In this document: one piece after another, positions 18,298 to 27,688 of the stretch
Layout: every line of letters begins with the position of its first letter
Numbering within the stretch: the stretch's first letter is position 1
Source of the DNA: Campylobacter sp. RM5004
GTDB taxonomy: Bacteria > Campylobacterota > Campylobacteria > Campylobacterales > Campylobacteraceae
Direction: 5' to 3'
Length of the DNA: 64,000 nucleotides
NCBI RefSeq assembly: GCF_022369455.1
Contig: NZ_CP059599.1
Coordinates: 1,764,409-1,828,408, forward strand
Made by a program: the position numbers and the translations under genes
Notes under the pieces: model-generated
The model's database searches: none
Told to the model about the DNA's origin: nothing
What the model saw: the letters and a program-made list of their open reading frames with translations, nothing else

Positions 18298-19365
18298 TTA
18301 CTTGCCTTTAATTTTATTCATTAAAGCAGTAATTAAGCCGTTTTGATAAGCAACAGCTAGAAGTGCCATTACAACACCCACTTTTTGTAGCATAGATGAG
18401 CTCTCACCAAACATAATAGGTCCGATAAGTGCAACAGTAGCGATTGGGCTTAGGATTAATAAACCAGCACCTAAAGTTGGGTTTAACTTAACAGAACCAT
18501 GTTGAGCAAATGTCCAAGCAGCAGCTTGACCTGCAGTTCCTAAAACTATCATCCAAAGCCAGTTAGTTGTAGTAATAGGATCACCCACAGCAACATTATC
18601 AAATACACTTGTTAAAGCTTCAATTTTTGTTTGGTCTAAATGCATAGCTTTGATACCTAAAGCAGTATCAACCATAACGCCTTGATCAAAAATAAAACCA
18701 TTACCTGTGATAATAAATGCCCATATAGTTGGAGCTACAAGTTGAGCAGCACTTGAAATTAAGATAGGTTGAACAACTTGACCATTTCCAATTCTTCCCG
18801 CTCTTCTACTTGCGAATAGGTAAATACCATAGCAAAATCCTGAAGTAAGACCGCAGATTGTTCCAACAGCCATAATACCTGTTCCAAATACTACTTGTGG
18901 TCCATTTGGATCAACGATACCATTCTCTAACGCACCACCAGCTAAGATAACACCAGCAAGCATTATAGGTGCAATGAAGTAGTAACTAAACGGAATTCTT
19001 TCTCTATCTGTAATAAATGCTAACGCAGGTAGCATAATTACTTGAATATTTAAAAGAATTGAAGCAATACCTGAACCAACGAAGAAAATTGAATAGTTCC
19101 AAGCAGTAAAGTCAATACCTAAAACAAGTCCAGCTAAAATAGATAGCCAAACACCTTTTTTTGTAAGCTTACCGATTTTTTTAGCTTCCATCATAGCAAA
19201 AGGAATAAGGCAGATAGTTCCTATCAAGCAACGCATAAAAGCACCTGTTGCTGGGTCAAAGTTTGATAACTTTTGCCAAGGTGCAGTAAAAGAAAGAAAT
19301 AAAATACCAGTCAAGAATATGACATACGTCATAGCCGTGGCATTTCCCCTTAAATCATCATTCAT
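18298..19365 (-). CDS. DMT-family (EamA) membrane transporter
   Basis: 355 residues with about ten membrane helices in two EamA-like halves, the first from about residue 12 and the second from about 160; a hydrophilic loop of about 40 residues lies between helices in the second half. Members export metabolites, amino acids or nucleotides. It is divergent from the urease operon across a 327-base AT-rich spacer; a link to urease is possible but not shown. Its codon use and slightly higher G+C look like the urease genes. Confidence 0.8.
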   Translation of the reverse strand: MNDDLRGNATAMTYVIFLTGILFLSFTAPWQKLSNFDPATGAFMRCLIGTICLIPFAMMEAKKIGKLTKKGVWLSILAGLVLGIDFTAWNYSIFFVGSGIASILLNIQVIMLPALAFITDRERIPFSYYFIAPIMLAGVILAGGALENGIVDPNGPQVVFGTGIMAVGTICGLTSGFCYGIYLFASRRAGRIGNGQVVQPILISSAAQLVAPTIWAFIITGNGFIFDQGVMVDTALGIKAMHLDQTKIEALTSVFDNVAVGDPITTTNWLWMIVLGTAGQAAAWTFAQHGSVKLNPTLGAGLLILSPIATVALIGPIMFGESSSMLQKVGVVMALLAVAYQNGLITALMNKIKGK

Positions 19366-19692
19366 GATGTTCTCCTAGTGAAAAATGTTTTAAATGATTT
19401 TCAAATTTAAATAAAATGAAAATTCATTGACTTAATTGTAAGTTCAATAAAATTAAAATAATCTTAAACTTTATAAATAATTTGTTATTTTTTACTTTTT
19501 TAATTTAAATTTATATTATATTTATATAAATTATTTTAAATATTAAAAAAATTAAAGTTTTTATATATATTTATTAATAAATATTAAATAAATTATTTAT
19601 ATAATGCTTTTAAATTTCAAACAATTAAGCTATTTTTAAGCTACAAGGAACTACACTAAAAAGACAATTAATTTATTTTTTAAAGGATTGTT
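19366..19692. promoter_or_regulatory. AT-rich divergent promoter region of urease operon and DMT transporter
   Basis: 327 bases of extremely A+T-rich DNA. A TATAAT at 19600-19605 is a good -10 for ureG, giving a leader of about 80 bases. No clear NikR or Fur site was recognised by eye. Confidence 0.55.
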
Positions 19693-20304
19693 ATGAAAAA
19701 ACCTGTAATTATAGGTGTCGGAGGTCCTGTTGGAGCTGGTAAAACCTTGCTTATTGAAAGATTAGTAAGGGCGATGAGTAAAAATTACGAAATAGGTGTT
19801 GTAACAAACGATATTTACACTAAAGAAGATGCTTTATTTTTAGCAAAAAATAGCGTTTTATCGCCTGATCGTATTATAGGTGTTGAGACTGGGGGTTGCC
19901 CTCATACTGCAATTAGAGAAGATGCTTCTATGAACGAAGCGGCACTTTTAGAACTTCAAAAGAAATTTAATCTAGATTTATTATTTTTAGAAAGTGGCGG
20001 GGATAATTTAGCTGCTACATTTAGTCCTGATTTAGTAAATTTTAGTATTTATGTAATTGACGTTGCTCAAGGTGAAAAAATCCCACGCAAAGCTGGTGCG
20101 GGAATGATTAAGTCTGATTTATTCATAATCAATAAAACCGATTTAGCTCCTTATGTTGGCGCTAATTTAGAGGTTATGAAGAATGACACAATGCACTTTA
20201 GAAAAGATAAAGAATTTTTCTTTACAAACCTTAAAAAAGATGAAGGTTTAGAAAGTGTTATTAACTGGATTGAGAAAAATTGTCTTCTTAAAGGCTTAGG
20301 GTGA
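19693..20304 (+). CDS. ureG: Urease accessory GTPase UreG
   Basis: 203 residues. The P-loop GPVGAGKT is at 11-18, the metal-binding CPH motif at about 75-77 in [15 protein letters not shown], and the NKTDLAP base-specificity motif near residue 153. UreG hydrolyses GTP to deliver nickel to apo-urease with UreD, UreF and UreE. It is first in the operon rather than near the end as in many bacteria. SD AAAGGA. Confidence 0.97.
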   Translation: MKKPVIIGVGGPVGAGKTLLIERLVRAMSKNYEIGVVTNDIYTKEDALFLAKNSVLSPDRIIGVETGGCPHTAIREDASMNEAALLELQKKFNLDLLFLESGGDNLAATFSPDLVNFSIYVIDVAQGEKIPRKAGAGMIKSDLFIINKTDLAPYVGANLEVMKNDTMHFRKDKEFFFTNLKKDEGLESVINWIEKNCLLKGLG

Positions 20305-21038
20305 ATGTTTTAAATATAAAACTTATTAAAAATAAGTTAGTAGAACATTACCAATATGGAATGCTAAAATTATTAAGGGTTCCAGTTAATTATGGTGTGG
20401 ATTGCCCTGATGAAGATAGCGAATTTTTTGCTTATATTAGCACACTAGGCGGTGGTTTGTTAGAAGGCGATAAGTATGATCAAAGCTTTACATTAGAAGA
20501 TGCAAAAGCTGTTATTAGCTCACAATCAAGCCAAAAAATATACAAAGGTAGTTCAAGAGTAAATACAAAAATTAATCTTAAAGGAAATTCAAGTTTTGTA
20601 TTTCATAACGATGCTAATATTTTCTATCCTAACTCTAACTTCACAAGTAAAAATACAATATTTTTAGATAAAGACTCAAAATTATTCTTTTTAGATGGCG
20701 GCTTTTTAGGGTATGCTGAAGGTAATTTTAGAGCCAATATGTATCTTAGACTTTACATTGATTCAAAACTAGTTTTAAATGATGTGTTTTGCTATGAAAG
20801 TAAAGATGATTTACAATCTTTATATAAACATGAATATTTTTATAATGTGATAATGGTTGGAGATGTGGAATTTGAAACTTTGCATAAGTCTAATATCAAA
20901 GCGCACGCAAGTAAGGTTAATGGGGTTACTATAATTCGCATTTTATCAGATAACAATGGTGAAGCTATTAAATATATTAATAGTATAAAAAATAGCTTTT
21001 TAACTAAGTCAAATATGACTTTAACATCAACTAGATAA
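20301..21038 (+). CDS. ureD: Urease accessory protein UreD (UreH)
   Basis: 245 residues, GTG start overlapping ureG by four bases. The family pattern is visible: [18 protein letters not shown] near residues 41-58, [12 protein letters not shown] near 73-84, and [10 protein letters not shown]. UreD is the scaffold that binds apo-urease and passes nickel from UreG/UreF. A little shorter than the common ~265 residues. Confidence 0.93.
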   Translation: MNVLNIKLIKNKLVEHYQYGMLKLLRVPVNYGVDCPDEDSEFFAYISTLGGGLLEGDKYDQSFTLEDAKAVISSQSSQKIYKGSSRVNTKINLKGNSSFVFHNDANIFYPNSNFTSKNTIFLDKDSKLFFLDGGFLGYAEGNFRANMYLRLYIDSKLVLNDVFCYESKDDLQSLYKHEYFYNVIMVGDVEFETLHKSNIKAHASKVNGVTIIRILSDNNGEAIKYINSIKNSFLTKSNMTLTSTR

Positions 21039-21068
21039 ATTAATCAATTTCAATCAAAGGAGAAAAAT

Positions 21069-21371
21069 ATGACATTAACACCAAGAGAAAAAGAAAGACT
21101 CTTGCTAAGTTATGCAGCAGTAGTTGCGCGTAAGCGTTTAGAAAATGGTATTAAGTTAAATAGACCAGAGGCAATTGCTATTATTAGCGATTTCGTTATG
21201 GAAGGCGCAAGAGCTGGTAAGAGCGTAAGCGAACTTATGAACGAAGGAAGAAATGTTTTACGCAAAGACCAAGTAATGGAAGGTGTAGCTGATTTAGTAG
21301 TTGAAGTTCAAATGGAAGCTACTTTTAAAGATGGAACTAAATTAGTAACCATACATAACCCAATTAACTAA
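21069..21371 (+). CDS. ureA: Urease gamma subunit
   Basis: 100 residues, full-length for a separate gamma subunit ([15 protein letters not shown] and the conserved [14 protein letters not shown] region). In Helicobacter gamma and beta are fused in UreA; here they are separate genes, as in most other bacteria. SD AAGGAGA. Confidence 0.97.
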   Translation: MTLTPREKERLLLSYAAVVARKRLENGIKLNRPEAIAIISDFVMEGARAGKSVSELMNEGRNVLRKDQVMEGVADLVVEVQMEATFKDGTKLVTIHNPIN

Positions 21372-21381
21372 GGAGATTTTT

Positions 21382-21693
21382 ATGAAAATAGGTGAAATTA
21401 TATTTGCTAAAGGCGACATCGTATGCAATGAAGGTCGTGAAGCGATAGAATTAGTAGTAAAAAATACTGGAGATAGACCTGTTCAAATAGGTTCACATTT
21501 TCATTTTTATGAAGTTAATAAGGCTTTAGAATTTGATAGAGAAAAAGCTCGTGGTAAGCGTTTAGATATTATCAGTGGAACAGCTGTTCGTTTTGAGCCA
21601 GGTGTTGAGCTAACAGTTAAATTAATAGATTTAGCAGGTAGTCGTGAAGTATGGGGACAAAACTGCAAAATTAATGGTAAATTAGACAAGTAA
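21382..21693 (+). CDS. ureB: Urease beta subunit
   Basis: 103 residues with the family features [17 protein letters not shown] and a C-terminal FEPG-type loop. Begins 10 bases after ureA behind AAGGAG. Forms the (alpha-beta-gamma) trimers of urease. Confidence 0.97.
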   Translation: MKIGEIIFAKGDIVCNEGREAIELVVKNTGDRPVQIGSHFHFYEVNKALEFDREKARGKRLDIISGTAVRFEPGVELTVKLIDLAGSREVWGQNCKINGKLDK

Positions 21694-21703
21694 GGAGAAA
21701 TAA

Positions 21704-23413
21704 ATGAGCTTTAAAATTAGTAGACAAGATTACGCAACACATTTTGGACCAACTACTGGAGATAGCATAAGACTTGCTGATACAAATCTTTTTGCAAAAG
21801 TTGAAAAAGACTACACAATATATGGAGAAGAGTGCAAATTCGGTGGTGGTAAAACACTTCGTGATGGTATGGGTCAAAACTCAAGATTTTTAGATAAAGA
21901 TGTTGTTGATTTAATTATTACAAACGCTTTAATAATTGACTATACAGGAATTTACAAAGCTGACATCGGTATTAAAAATGGTAAAATCCACGCTATTGGT
22001 AAAGGTGGTAACCCTGATATTACTGATGGTGTTGATTTTGTTACTGGTGTTGGTACAGAAGCACTTGCTGGTGAAGGCTTAATCGTTACTGCAGGTGGAG
22101 CTGATATGCACATTCACTTAATCAACCCTGAGCAAGCTCATGAAGCTCTAAGCAATGGACTTACAACTATGTTTGGTGGTGGAACAGGTCCAAACGATGG
22201 TTCAAAAGCTACAACTTGCACACCAGGTATATTTAATATTAAGCATATGTTAAAAGGTATGGATGATATGCCACTTAACGTAGGTGTTTATGCTAAAGGT
22301 CATGGCTCAAATGTTGAAGTAAACTTAGAGCAATTAAGAGCAGGTGCTGCTGGTTTTAAAATCCACGAAGACTGGGGAACAACTAGAAGTGCAATTGACA
22401 ATGCTTTAAAAGCTGCTGAAATTGCTGATGTTACAGTAGCGTTCCACACTGATACATTAAACGAATATGGTTCAGTAGATGATACTATTGAAGCAGTAGC
22501 AGGCAGAACAATCCACGCATTCCACGCAGAAGGTGCTGGTGGAGGACACGCTCCTGATATTATTAAAGTTGCAGGAGAGCAAAATATACTTCCATCATCA
22601 ACTAACCCAACAATGCCATTTACTGTAAATACTATTGAAGAACACTTAGATATGCTTATGGTATGCCACCACTTAAGCAAGCATGTTAAAGAAGACGTAG
22701 CATTTGCAGATAGCCGTATTAGAAAAGAAACTATCGGTGCTGAAGACGTTCTTCACGATATGGGCGTATTCTCAGTAATGAGTAGTGACTCTCAAGCAAT
22801 GGGAAGAATCGGCGAAGTTGTAACTAGAACATGGCAAACAGCTCACAAAATGAAAGCTCAAAGGGGACCACTAGAAGGCGATAGCGAATATGATGATAAC
22901 AATCGTATTAAGCGCTATGTAGCAAAATATACAATCAACCCTTGCATAGTAACAGGTATTGATGAGTATGTAGGTAGCGTTGAAGTTGGTAAATATGCTG
23001 ACTTAGTTATCTGGGATCCAAAAACATTCGGAACAAAGCCATTAATGGTTCTTAAATCAGGATTTTGTGTATATTCAGTAATGGGTGATGCAAACGCATC
23101 AATTCCTACTCCACAACCAGTATTCCATAGATATATGTATGGTGGTTATGGTTCAGCTGTTCATAACACAAGCTTTACATTTATGAGTAAGGTAGCAATT
23201 GATGCTAATGTTCCTAGCGAATACGGCTTAAAGAAAATTGTATTACCTGTAAAAGGCGCATCAAAAGTGAAAAAAGCTGATATGAAACTAAACAATGCAA
23301 CTCCAAAAATTGAAGTAGATCCACAAACTTATGTAGTTAAAGTTGATGGCGAAGTAGCTTACAGCGAACCAGCTAGTGAATTACCATTAACACAAAGATA
23401 TTACTTATTCTAG
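21704..23413 (+). CDS. ureC: Urease alpha (catalytic) subunit
   Basis: 569 residues. All active-site residues are found: His136 and His138 (MHIHLINP), the carbamylated Lys219 and His221 (GFKIHEDWG), His248 (FHTDTLNE), His274 ([12 protein letters not shown]), the flap Cys321-His322 (VCHHL) and Asp362 (MSSDSQAMG). Numbers are two higher than the Klebsiella reference. It hydrolyses urea to ammonia and carbamate. The HIHLIN and HAEG variants are minor changes from HIHFI and HTEG; activity is expected. Confidence 0.98.
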   Translation: MSFKISRQDYATHFGPTTGDSIRLADTNLFAKVEKDYTIYGEECKFGGGKTLRDGMGQNSRFLDKDVVDLIITNALIIDYTGIYKADIGIKNGKIHAIGKGGNPDITDGVDFVTGVGTEALAGEGLIVTAGGADMHIHLINPEQAHEALSNGLTTMFGGGTGPNDGSKATTCTPGIFNIKHMLKGMDDMPLNVGVYAKGHGSNVEVNLEQLRAGAAGFKIHEDWGTTRSAIDNALKAAEIADVTVAFHTDTLNEYGSVDDTIEAVAGRTIHAFHAEGAGGGHAPDIIKVAGEQNILPSSTNPTMPFTVNTIEEHLDMLMVCHHLSKHVKEDVAFADSRIRKETIGAEDVLHDMGVFSVMSSDSQAMGRIGEVVTRTWQTAHKMKAQRGPLEGDSEYDDNNRIKRYVAKYTINPCIVTGIDEYVGSVEVGKYADLVIWDPKTFGTKPLMVLKSGFCVYSVMGDANASIPTPQPVFHRYMYGGYGSAVHNTSFTFMSKVAIDANVPSEYGLKKIVLPVKGASKVKKADMKLNNATPKIEVDPQTYVVKVDGEVAYSEPASELPLTQRYYLF

Positions 23414-23421
23414 GAGAAAAA

Positions 23422-23862
23422 ATGATAGTAAAAACCATACTAGGCAACATAAGTAACTACGATACAAAAGGTAAAGCAATAGATAATGTAAAAGTTGCTC
23501 CTGATGATAGACTAAAGCATATTTTGCGTTTAGTTAGCGATAGCGGAGTAGAAATTGGCGTTAGTCTAGATGGCGGTCATTTTCATAATGGTGATGTTTT
23601 AGCAGAAAATGATGAAAAGATTTTTGTGGTAGAGTGCCTACCACAAAATGTAATTTTAATTAAGCCTAAAGATATTATGCAAATGGGTTTTGTGGCTCAT
23701 TCTATCGGTAATAGACATATGCCGGCTGTTTTTGAAGATGGTTTTATGATAGTTGAAGATGATTATTTAATTGCTGAATGGCTTGATGATAATCATATAG
23801 ATTATGAGAAAACTCAAAAAGTATTGCGTCACGCATTAAAACACGCGAGTCACCACCACTAA
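23422..23862 (+). CDS. ureE: Urease accessory metallochaperone UreE
   Basis: 146 residues with the UreE peptide-binding and metal-binding domains. The conserved IGNRHMPAVFEDG region contains the nickel-binding His near residue 96, and the tail ends KHASHHH, a short His cluster. It stores and donates nickel to UreG. SD AGGAG. Confidence 0.95.
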   Translation: MIVKTILGNISNYDTKGKAIDNVKVAPDDRLKHILRLVSDSGVEIGVSLDGGHFHNGDVLAENDEKIFVVECLPQNVILIKPKDIMQMGFVAHSIGNRHMPAVFEDGFMIVEDDYLIAEWLDDNHIDYEKTQKVLRHALKHASHHH

Positions 23863-24545
23863 TGCTAGGTCAATTTTTATTTGATAGTGCCTTTGCAAAT
23901 GGTGCTTATTCGCATAGTTTTGGGCTTGAAAGTTATATTTCTTGGGGCGTTATAAAAGACGCTTCAAGTTATCAAAAATGGTTAGAAAATTATATGTTAA
24001 ATATTTTTGCTACAGGCGAAGGTGCTGTTTATGCAATGGCTTGTAGCTTAAAGGATAAAAAACTAAGTCTTTTAAAATTAGCAAAAGCTGCAAATGCTTC
24101 TATTGCTAGTGCTGAATGCCGTGCAGGTTCAATAAGTATGGCAAGAGCAACATTAAAAAATACCGAGTTTATGCATAATGATTTAGCAAGTTGGTATTAT
24201 AAAGCTTGCGAAAAAGATGAATTTTGTAATCTTGCAGTGGCTTTTAGTGTTTTATGTGAAGATAAGTTAAGCGAGTTTGCTTATGCAAGCATTAAAACTT
24301 TAACCCAAAACGCTACAAGAGCTATTCCGCTATCTTACAAAAAATCAAGCGAATTGCTACATACAAACATAGATTTAGCAAACAAAGCTGCAAAAAAAGC
24401 AGAAGAAATTGCAAAAGATGTTTTAAAACACGGATATTTTAGTTTAAATTACACAGAAAACACTCATTTATTTGCTACTCATCAAGAGCTTGACCTTGCT
24501 ATGCTAGCTCACGAAAAACTTGATTTTAGATTATTTATGAGTTAA
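23862..24545 (+). CDS. ureF: Urease accessory protein UreF
   Basis: 227 residues of all-helical UreF type, with the family's NGAYSHSFGLESYI near residue 9-22. Start overlaps ureE by one base (TAATG). UreF bridges UreD and UreG in the activation complex. Last gene of the operon; a terminator follows within three bases of the stop. Confidence 0.93.
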   Translation: MLGQFLFDSAFANGAYSHSFGLESYISWGVIKDASSYQKWLENYMLNIFATGEGAVYAMACSLKDKKLSLLKLAKAANASIASAECRAGSISMARATLKNTEFMHNDLASWYYKACEKDEFCNLAVAFSVLCEDKLSEFAYASIKTLTQNATRAIPLSYKKSSELLHTNIDLANKAAKKAEEIAKDVLKHGYFSLNYTENTHLFATHQELDLAMLAHEKLDFRLFMS

Positions 24546-24547
24546 TT

Positions 24548-24575
24548 ATTAAAGCTTATTTTTATAAGCTTTAAT
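24548..24575. terminator. Terminator of the urease operon
   Basis: Twelve-bp perfect stem ATTAAAGCTTAT/ATAAGCTTTAAT with a four-T loop. Confidence 0.8.
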
Positions 24576-24668
24576 ATATTTATTTACAACACAAACAAAC
24601 CACTATAAATAAAATCAAATATATAAATTTCTTAGTTTTTAATAATAGTTTAAAGAGTGAGATTGAAA

Positions 24669-24802
24669 GAATTTGAATTAGGAATTTGAATGTTAAAAGG
24701 CTTATTTTTAGGGAAAGCATTTACCTGCTTTTTAGCTTAAAATTGGCTTAGATTTGTGAAATTTCATTAGAAAGACATTTCCCCGCTTTAGGGGATTGAA
24801 AG
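24669..24802 (+). repeat. Two-copy ~135-bp element ending in a CRISPR-repeat-like hairpin (copy 1)
   Basis: Starts with a variant of the 18-bp repeat, continues with about 80 AT-rich bases, and ends (24766-24802) with a segment containing TTTCCCCGCTTTAGGGG followed by ATTGAAAG. A clearly homologous copy is inverted at 49450-49595. The last 37 bases have the hairpin and ATTGAAAG 3' end typical of type I/III CRISPR repeats, and the shared upstream part would be the leader. No spacers or cas genes are present. Confidence 0.55.
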
Positions 24803-25051
24803 AATCTTATTTGATTGTTATGGTTATAAAAATTATGAAATTATTTATGCAATCAATTCAGCCAAAGCACTCGCACTATAAAAACTAATTTGATAAAGCA
24901 CTAACAAAACTAAAATAATAAAATTATTAATAAACAACTAGCTTTGATTAATTCGTTTGAAGTTAAAAAATCCAAATTTATATCATTAAAATAATTTAAT
25001 TTCCGAATTTAAATTCCTTTGAAAAAGCTTTGAAATCACATTGAATTATTG

Positions 25052-25109
25052 GAATTTAAAATAGGATTTTAAAAATTGAAATTCCTATTTCAAATTCTAA
25101 AATAGGAAT
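25052..25109. repeat. Cluster of dispersed repeats
   Basis: Variant GAATTTAAAATAGGATTT at 25052-25069, exact inverted 18-mer at 25080-25097, then AAAATAGGAATT at 25098-25109. Together they can form hairpins just after the cytochrome c peroxidase stop codon. Confidence 0.75.
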
Positions 25110-25118
25110 TAATTAAGT

Positions 25119-26198
25119 TTAGTAATCAAGTTTAGGGCGAATTGTCTCATCGCTTGAAGGTGGAAGTTCTGGATAAACTATCTGCGGTAGTTTGCCACTA
25201 AGTGATTTTAAAAAGCTTATTATATTCTTAATCTCTTGTTCGCTTAGTTCAATTCCAAGCTGAATTCTTCCCATAGATTCAACCGCTTCAGTTAAGCTCC
25301 AAATACTACCATTATGAAAATATGGAGCCGTTCTTGCTACATTTCTTAAGGTAGGAACTTTTACTCTATTGTTTTCGTTTCCGTTAAAATCTCCATAATT
25401 TACATATTGATACCTAACAAAGCCAAAACCCCTAAAAGCCCCGCCAACATTTATCCCATAATGACATAAAACACAACCTTTATTAATAAATGTTCTAAGC
25501 CCTTGTTTTTCATCAAAACTTAAAGCATTTACATCGCCTTCTAAAAACTCATCATATCTTGAAGGAGTGATTAAAGTTCGTTCAAATATACCGATAGTTG
25601 CTGCAATTAAATCAAAATCAATATTAATATCATTTGAAAAAGCATCCTTAAACTCATTTACATATTCAGGAATGCTTTTGATTTTTTCTACTACGATTTG
25701 GCTATCTTCTGCCATTTCAACATCAGCTTGGATAGGTCCTTTCGCTTGTTCTTTTAGATGATTTGCTCTGCCGTCCCAAAATTGATTAGGATTAAACACA
25801 GCATTATAAACGCTCGGAGCGTTTAGATGGTGCGGATTTGCTTGCCATTTGTGCCCTGTGCTTGCAGCTACGCCATCAACTCCACCTAAGCCTAAATTAT
25901 GACAAGTATTGCACGATATTAGCCCACTTCTTGAAAGTCTTGGGTCAAAATAAAGCTTTTTACCTAATTCAATTCTTTTGGTTGTAGTTGGATATATTTC
26001 ATAATCAGGGCTTGTATTTTTAATTAACTCTTCAAGTTCATAAGCGTTGCTAGGGATTGCTTTTAGCCTTATTTTTTTAGCATAAGTGATTAGAGTTTTA
26101 TCATCTACATTAAAAATATCTTCTCTAATTTGTCTAAAACTAAGCTCTTTAGACATTGCAAAACTAAGTGCAAGTCCTAAAAATATTAATTTTTTCAT
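25119..26198 (-). CDS. Di-heme cytochrome c peroxidase
   Basis: 359 residues, signal peptide about 1-15. Two heme c motifs, CNTCH near residue 97 and CVLCH near residue 242, in the normal arrangement. The conserved FWDGRA and VPTLRNVARTAPYFHNGS segments are present. Reduces hydrogen peroxide in the periplasm with electrons from cytochrome c. Full-length version compared with the short paralogue at 1322-2179. SD AAGGAG. Confidence 0.93.
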   Translation of the reverse strand: MKKLIFLGLALSFAMSKELSFRQIREDIFNVDDKTLITYAKKIRLKAIPSNAYELEELIKNTSPDYEIYPTTTKRIELGKKLYFDPRLSRSGLISCNTCHNLGLGGVDGVAASTGHKWQANPHHLNAPSVYNAVFNPNQFWDGRANHLKEQAKGPIQADVEMAEDSQIVVEKIKSIPEYVNEFKDAFSNDINIDFDLIAATIGIFERTLITPSRYDEFLEGDVNALSFDEKQGLRTFINKGCVLCHYGINVGGAFRGFGFVRYQYVNYGDFNGNENNRVKVPTLRNVARTAPYFHNGSIWSLTEAVESMGRIQLGIELSEQEIKNIISFLKSLSGKLPQIVYPELPPSSDETIRPKLDY

Positions 26199-26290
26199 AC
26201 AAGCTCCTTTTAATAATTTTTATAATGATATTAATAATTATTTAATAATATTAAATAATAATAATTATAATCAAGAAAAAAGGAAAGATT

Positions 26291-27025
26291 ATGAAAAAGC
26301 TTTTTATTTTGTTTTTTTGTGTTTATGCAATGGCTAGTGATTTAGCTACTAAATGTAAAGAAAATGATTATTTATCTTGCACAAATCTAGCAATTAGCTT
26401 AATAAATAGTGATTTAGAAAGGTCTAAAAAATTATTAGCATTATCTTGTGAAGAAGATGTTGCCTTAGCTTGTCATCGCTTGAGTTTGATTTATTTTAAT
26501 ACTACTATGAAAAATACACAATTAGCAAAAGAATTAGCAAATAAAGCTTGTGATTTAGGCTATTTGCAAAGTTGTCATAATCTAGGAAATATTTATAAAT
26601 ACTCTTTAGCTAAAACGAAGCAAGATTTTCTTAAAGCAATAAATTATTATGAGAAAAATTGTGATAAAAAATATGCAAACTCTTGCTATGAACTTGCAAA
26701 TTTATATCAATATTATTTACCTATAAATGATGATTATGTTTTGCTAAATCATAGTAAAGCTTGTGATTTAGAGTTTGCCTCATCTTGCTATCAGATAGGC
26801 TATTTTGCATATTTTAAAAAATATAATTTAGATGATTTAGAACTTGCTTTAAAATACTTTTTAAAAGCATGCGAACTAAACCAAAACCTAGCTTGTATGA
26901 TGAGTGCAAATATTTATGAAAAGCAAAACAATATAGAAAATGCTTTGAAATTTTATAAAAAAGCTTGCGATTTAAGAAGTTTTACATCTTGCAATAATTA
27001 CGAAAGAATTAAGGATAAGAAATGA
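26291..27025 (+). CDS. Cys-rich Sel1-like repeat protein, exported
   Basis: 244 residues, signal peptide about 1-15. Five or more ~36-residue Sel1-like helix pairs, each with a Cys pair eight residues apart (for example CDLGYLQSC, CDLEFASSC, CDLRSFTSC). This is the pattern of Helicobacter/Campylobacter cysteine-rich (Hcp-type) secreted proteins, with disulfide-linked repeats. Function unknown. Overlaps the next gene by four bases. Confidence 0.82.
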   Translation: MKKLFILFFCVYAMASDLATKCKENDYLSCTNLAISLINSDLERSKKLLALSCEEDVALACHRLSLIYFNTTMKNTQLAKELANKACDLGYLQSCHNLGNIYKYSLAKTKQDFLKAINYYEKNCDKKYANSCYELANLYQYYLPINDDYVLLNHSKACDLEFASSCYQIGYFAYFKKYNLDDLELALKYFLKACELNQNLACMMSANIYEKQNNIENALKFYKKACDLRSFTSCNNYERIKDKK

Positions 27026-27624
27026 AAAAATTATTATTAATATCAAGTATTTTTGCAAGTTTAAGTGCTTATGATTTTGGCTTGAAGATAAATGAGTTTA
27101 ATACTAGCGAAGTTGATAGTTATTTTAATTATGAATATGGCAAAAGCAGACCTTACACATGCAATCTTCGCTCATCTTTTTTGCCAAATACAAAAAAAGG
27201 CGAGATTTTTAAGAAAATGTTCGGCGATAAAAAAGCTTATAAAAGTCTTAGAAGTCTAGCTTGTAATATTGATGAAAATAATTATTTTTTATGGCTTATT
27301 TTTAAAGATGATATTTTAAAGCAAATAAAATACGAACTTAGTAAAGATTACGAAGATTTAAAACAAGAATTATCATTTAAATACGAGCTAATCAAAGTAA
27401 ATAAGGTAAATCTTGATGATTATTATATAAGCGATTATGATGAATTTGAAATAGGAATTAACACTGAATGTAACGCTAAATATTGCAGAGATTTTAGTAT
27501 TTTTAAGATTAGTGATGAGATTGAGCTTATACTAATTAATGCAAATTTTAACAATCTTAAAAAATCAAGCATAATAATTAGAGCAAAAGATTTAAAAGAG
27601 CTTTATGATAAAAATAAATTTTAA
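27022..27624 (+). CDS. Exported protein of unknown function
   Basis: 200 residues, signal peptide about 1-15, four Cys that may form disulfides. No family recognised. The segment Asp-Glu-Phe-Glu-Ile-Gly-Ile-Asn (near residues 140-147) is encoded by an exact in-frame copy of the dispersed 18-bp repeat. Translationally coupled to the Cys-rich protein upstream. Confidence 0.7.
   Translation: MKKLLLISSIFASLSAYDFGLKINEFNTSEVDSYFNYEYGKSRPYTCNLRSSFLPNTKKGEIFKKMFGDKKAYKSLRSLACNIDENNYFLWLIFKDDILKQIKYELSKDYEDLKQELSFKYELIKVNKVNLDDYYISDYDEFEIGINTECNAKYCRDFSIFKISDEIELILINANFNNLKKSSIIIRAKDLKELYDKNKF
27442..27459 (+). repeat. Exact 18-bp repeat inside a coding region
   Basis: Reads Glu-Phe-Glu-Ile-Gly-Ile in the frame of the exported protein gene. 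Confidence 0.85.
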
Positions 27625-27688
27625 TTTAAAGTGATTTTAATTTTCATTATACTACAATCTAAGAATAATTATTAATTTTGGAGATTTT

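Larger units (their letters stand above)
24546..25118. other. 573-base intergenic region with terminator, repeats and CRISPR-like element
   Basis: Holds the urease terminator (24548-24575), a ~135-base element that is also found inverted at 49450-49595, and several copies of the dispersed repeat near 25052-25109. From about 24810 to 25000 no gene or structure is seen. Confidence 0.7.

Noticed and set aside
19366-19692. A NikR operator upstream of urease
   Set aside because: No convincing palindrome stands out from the very AT-rich background.
22300-22680. Reverse-strand 126-residue frame within ureC
   Set aside because: Shadow of the conserved ureC sequence.
24766-24802. A true CRISPR array
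   Set aside because: Only one repeat-like unit is present at each of two sites, with no regular spacers and no cas genes in the window; kept only as a possible remnant.
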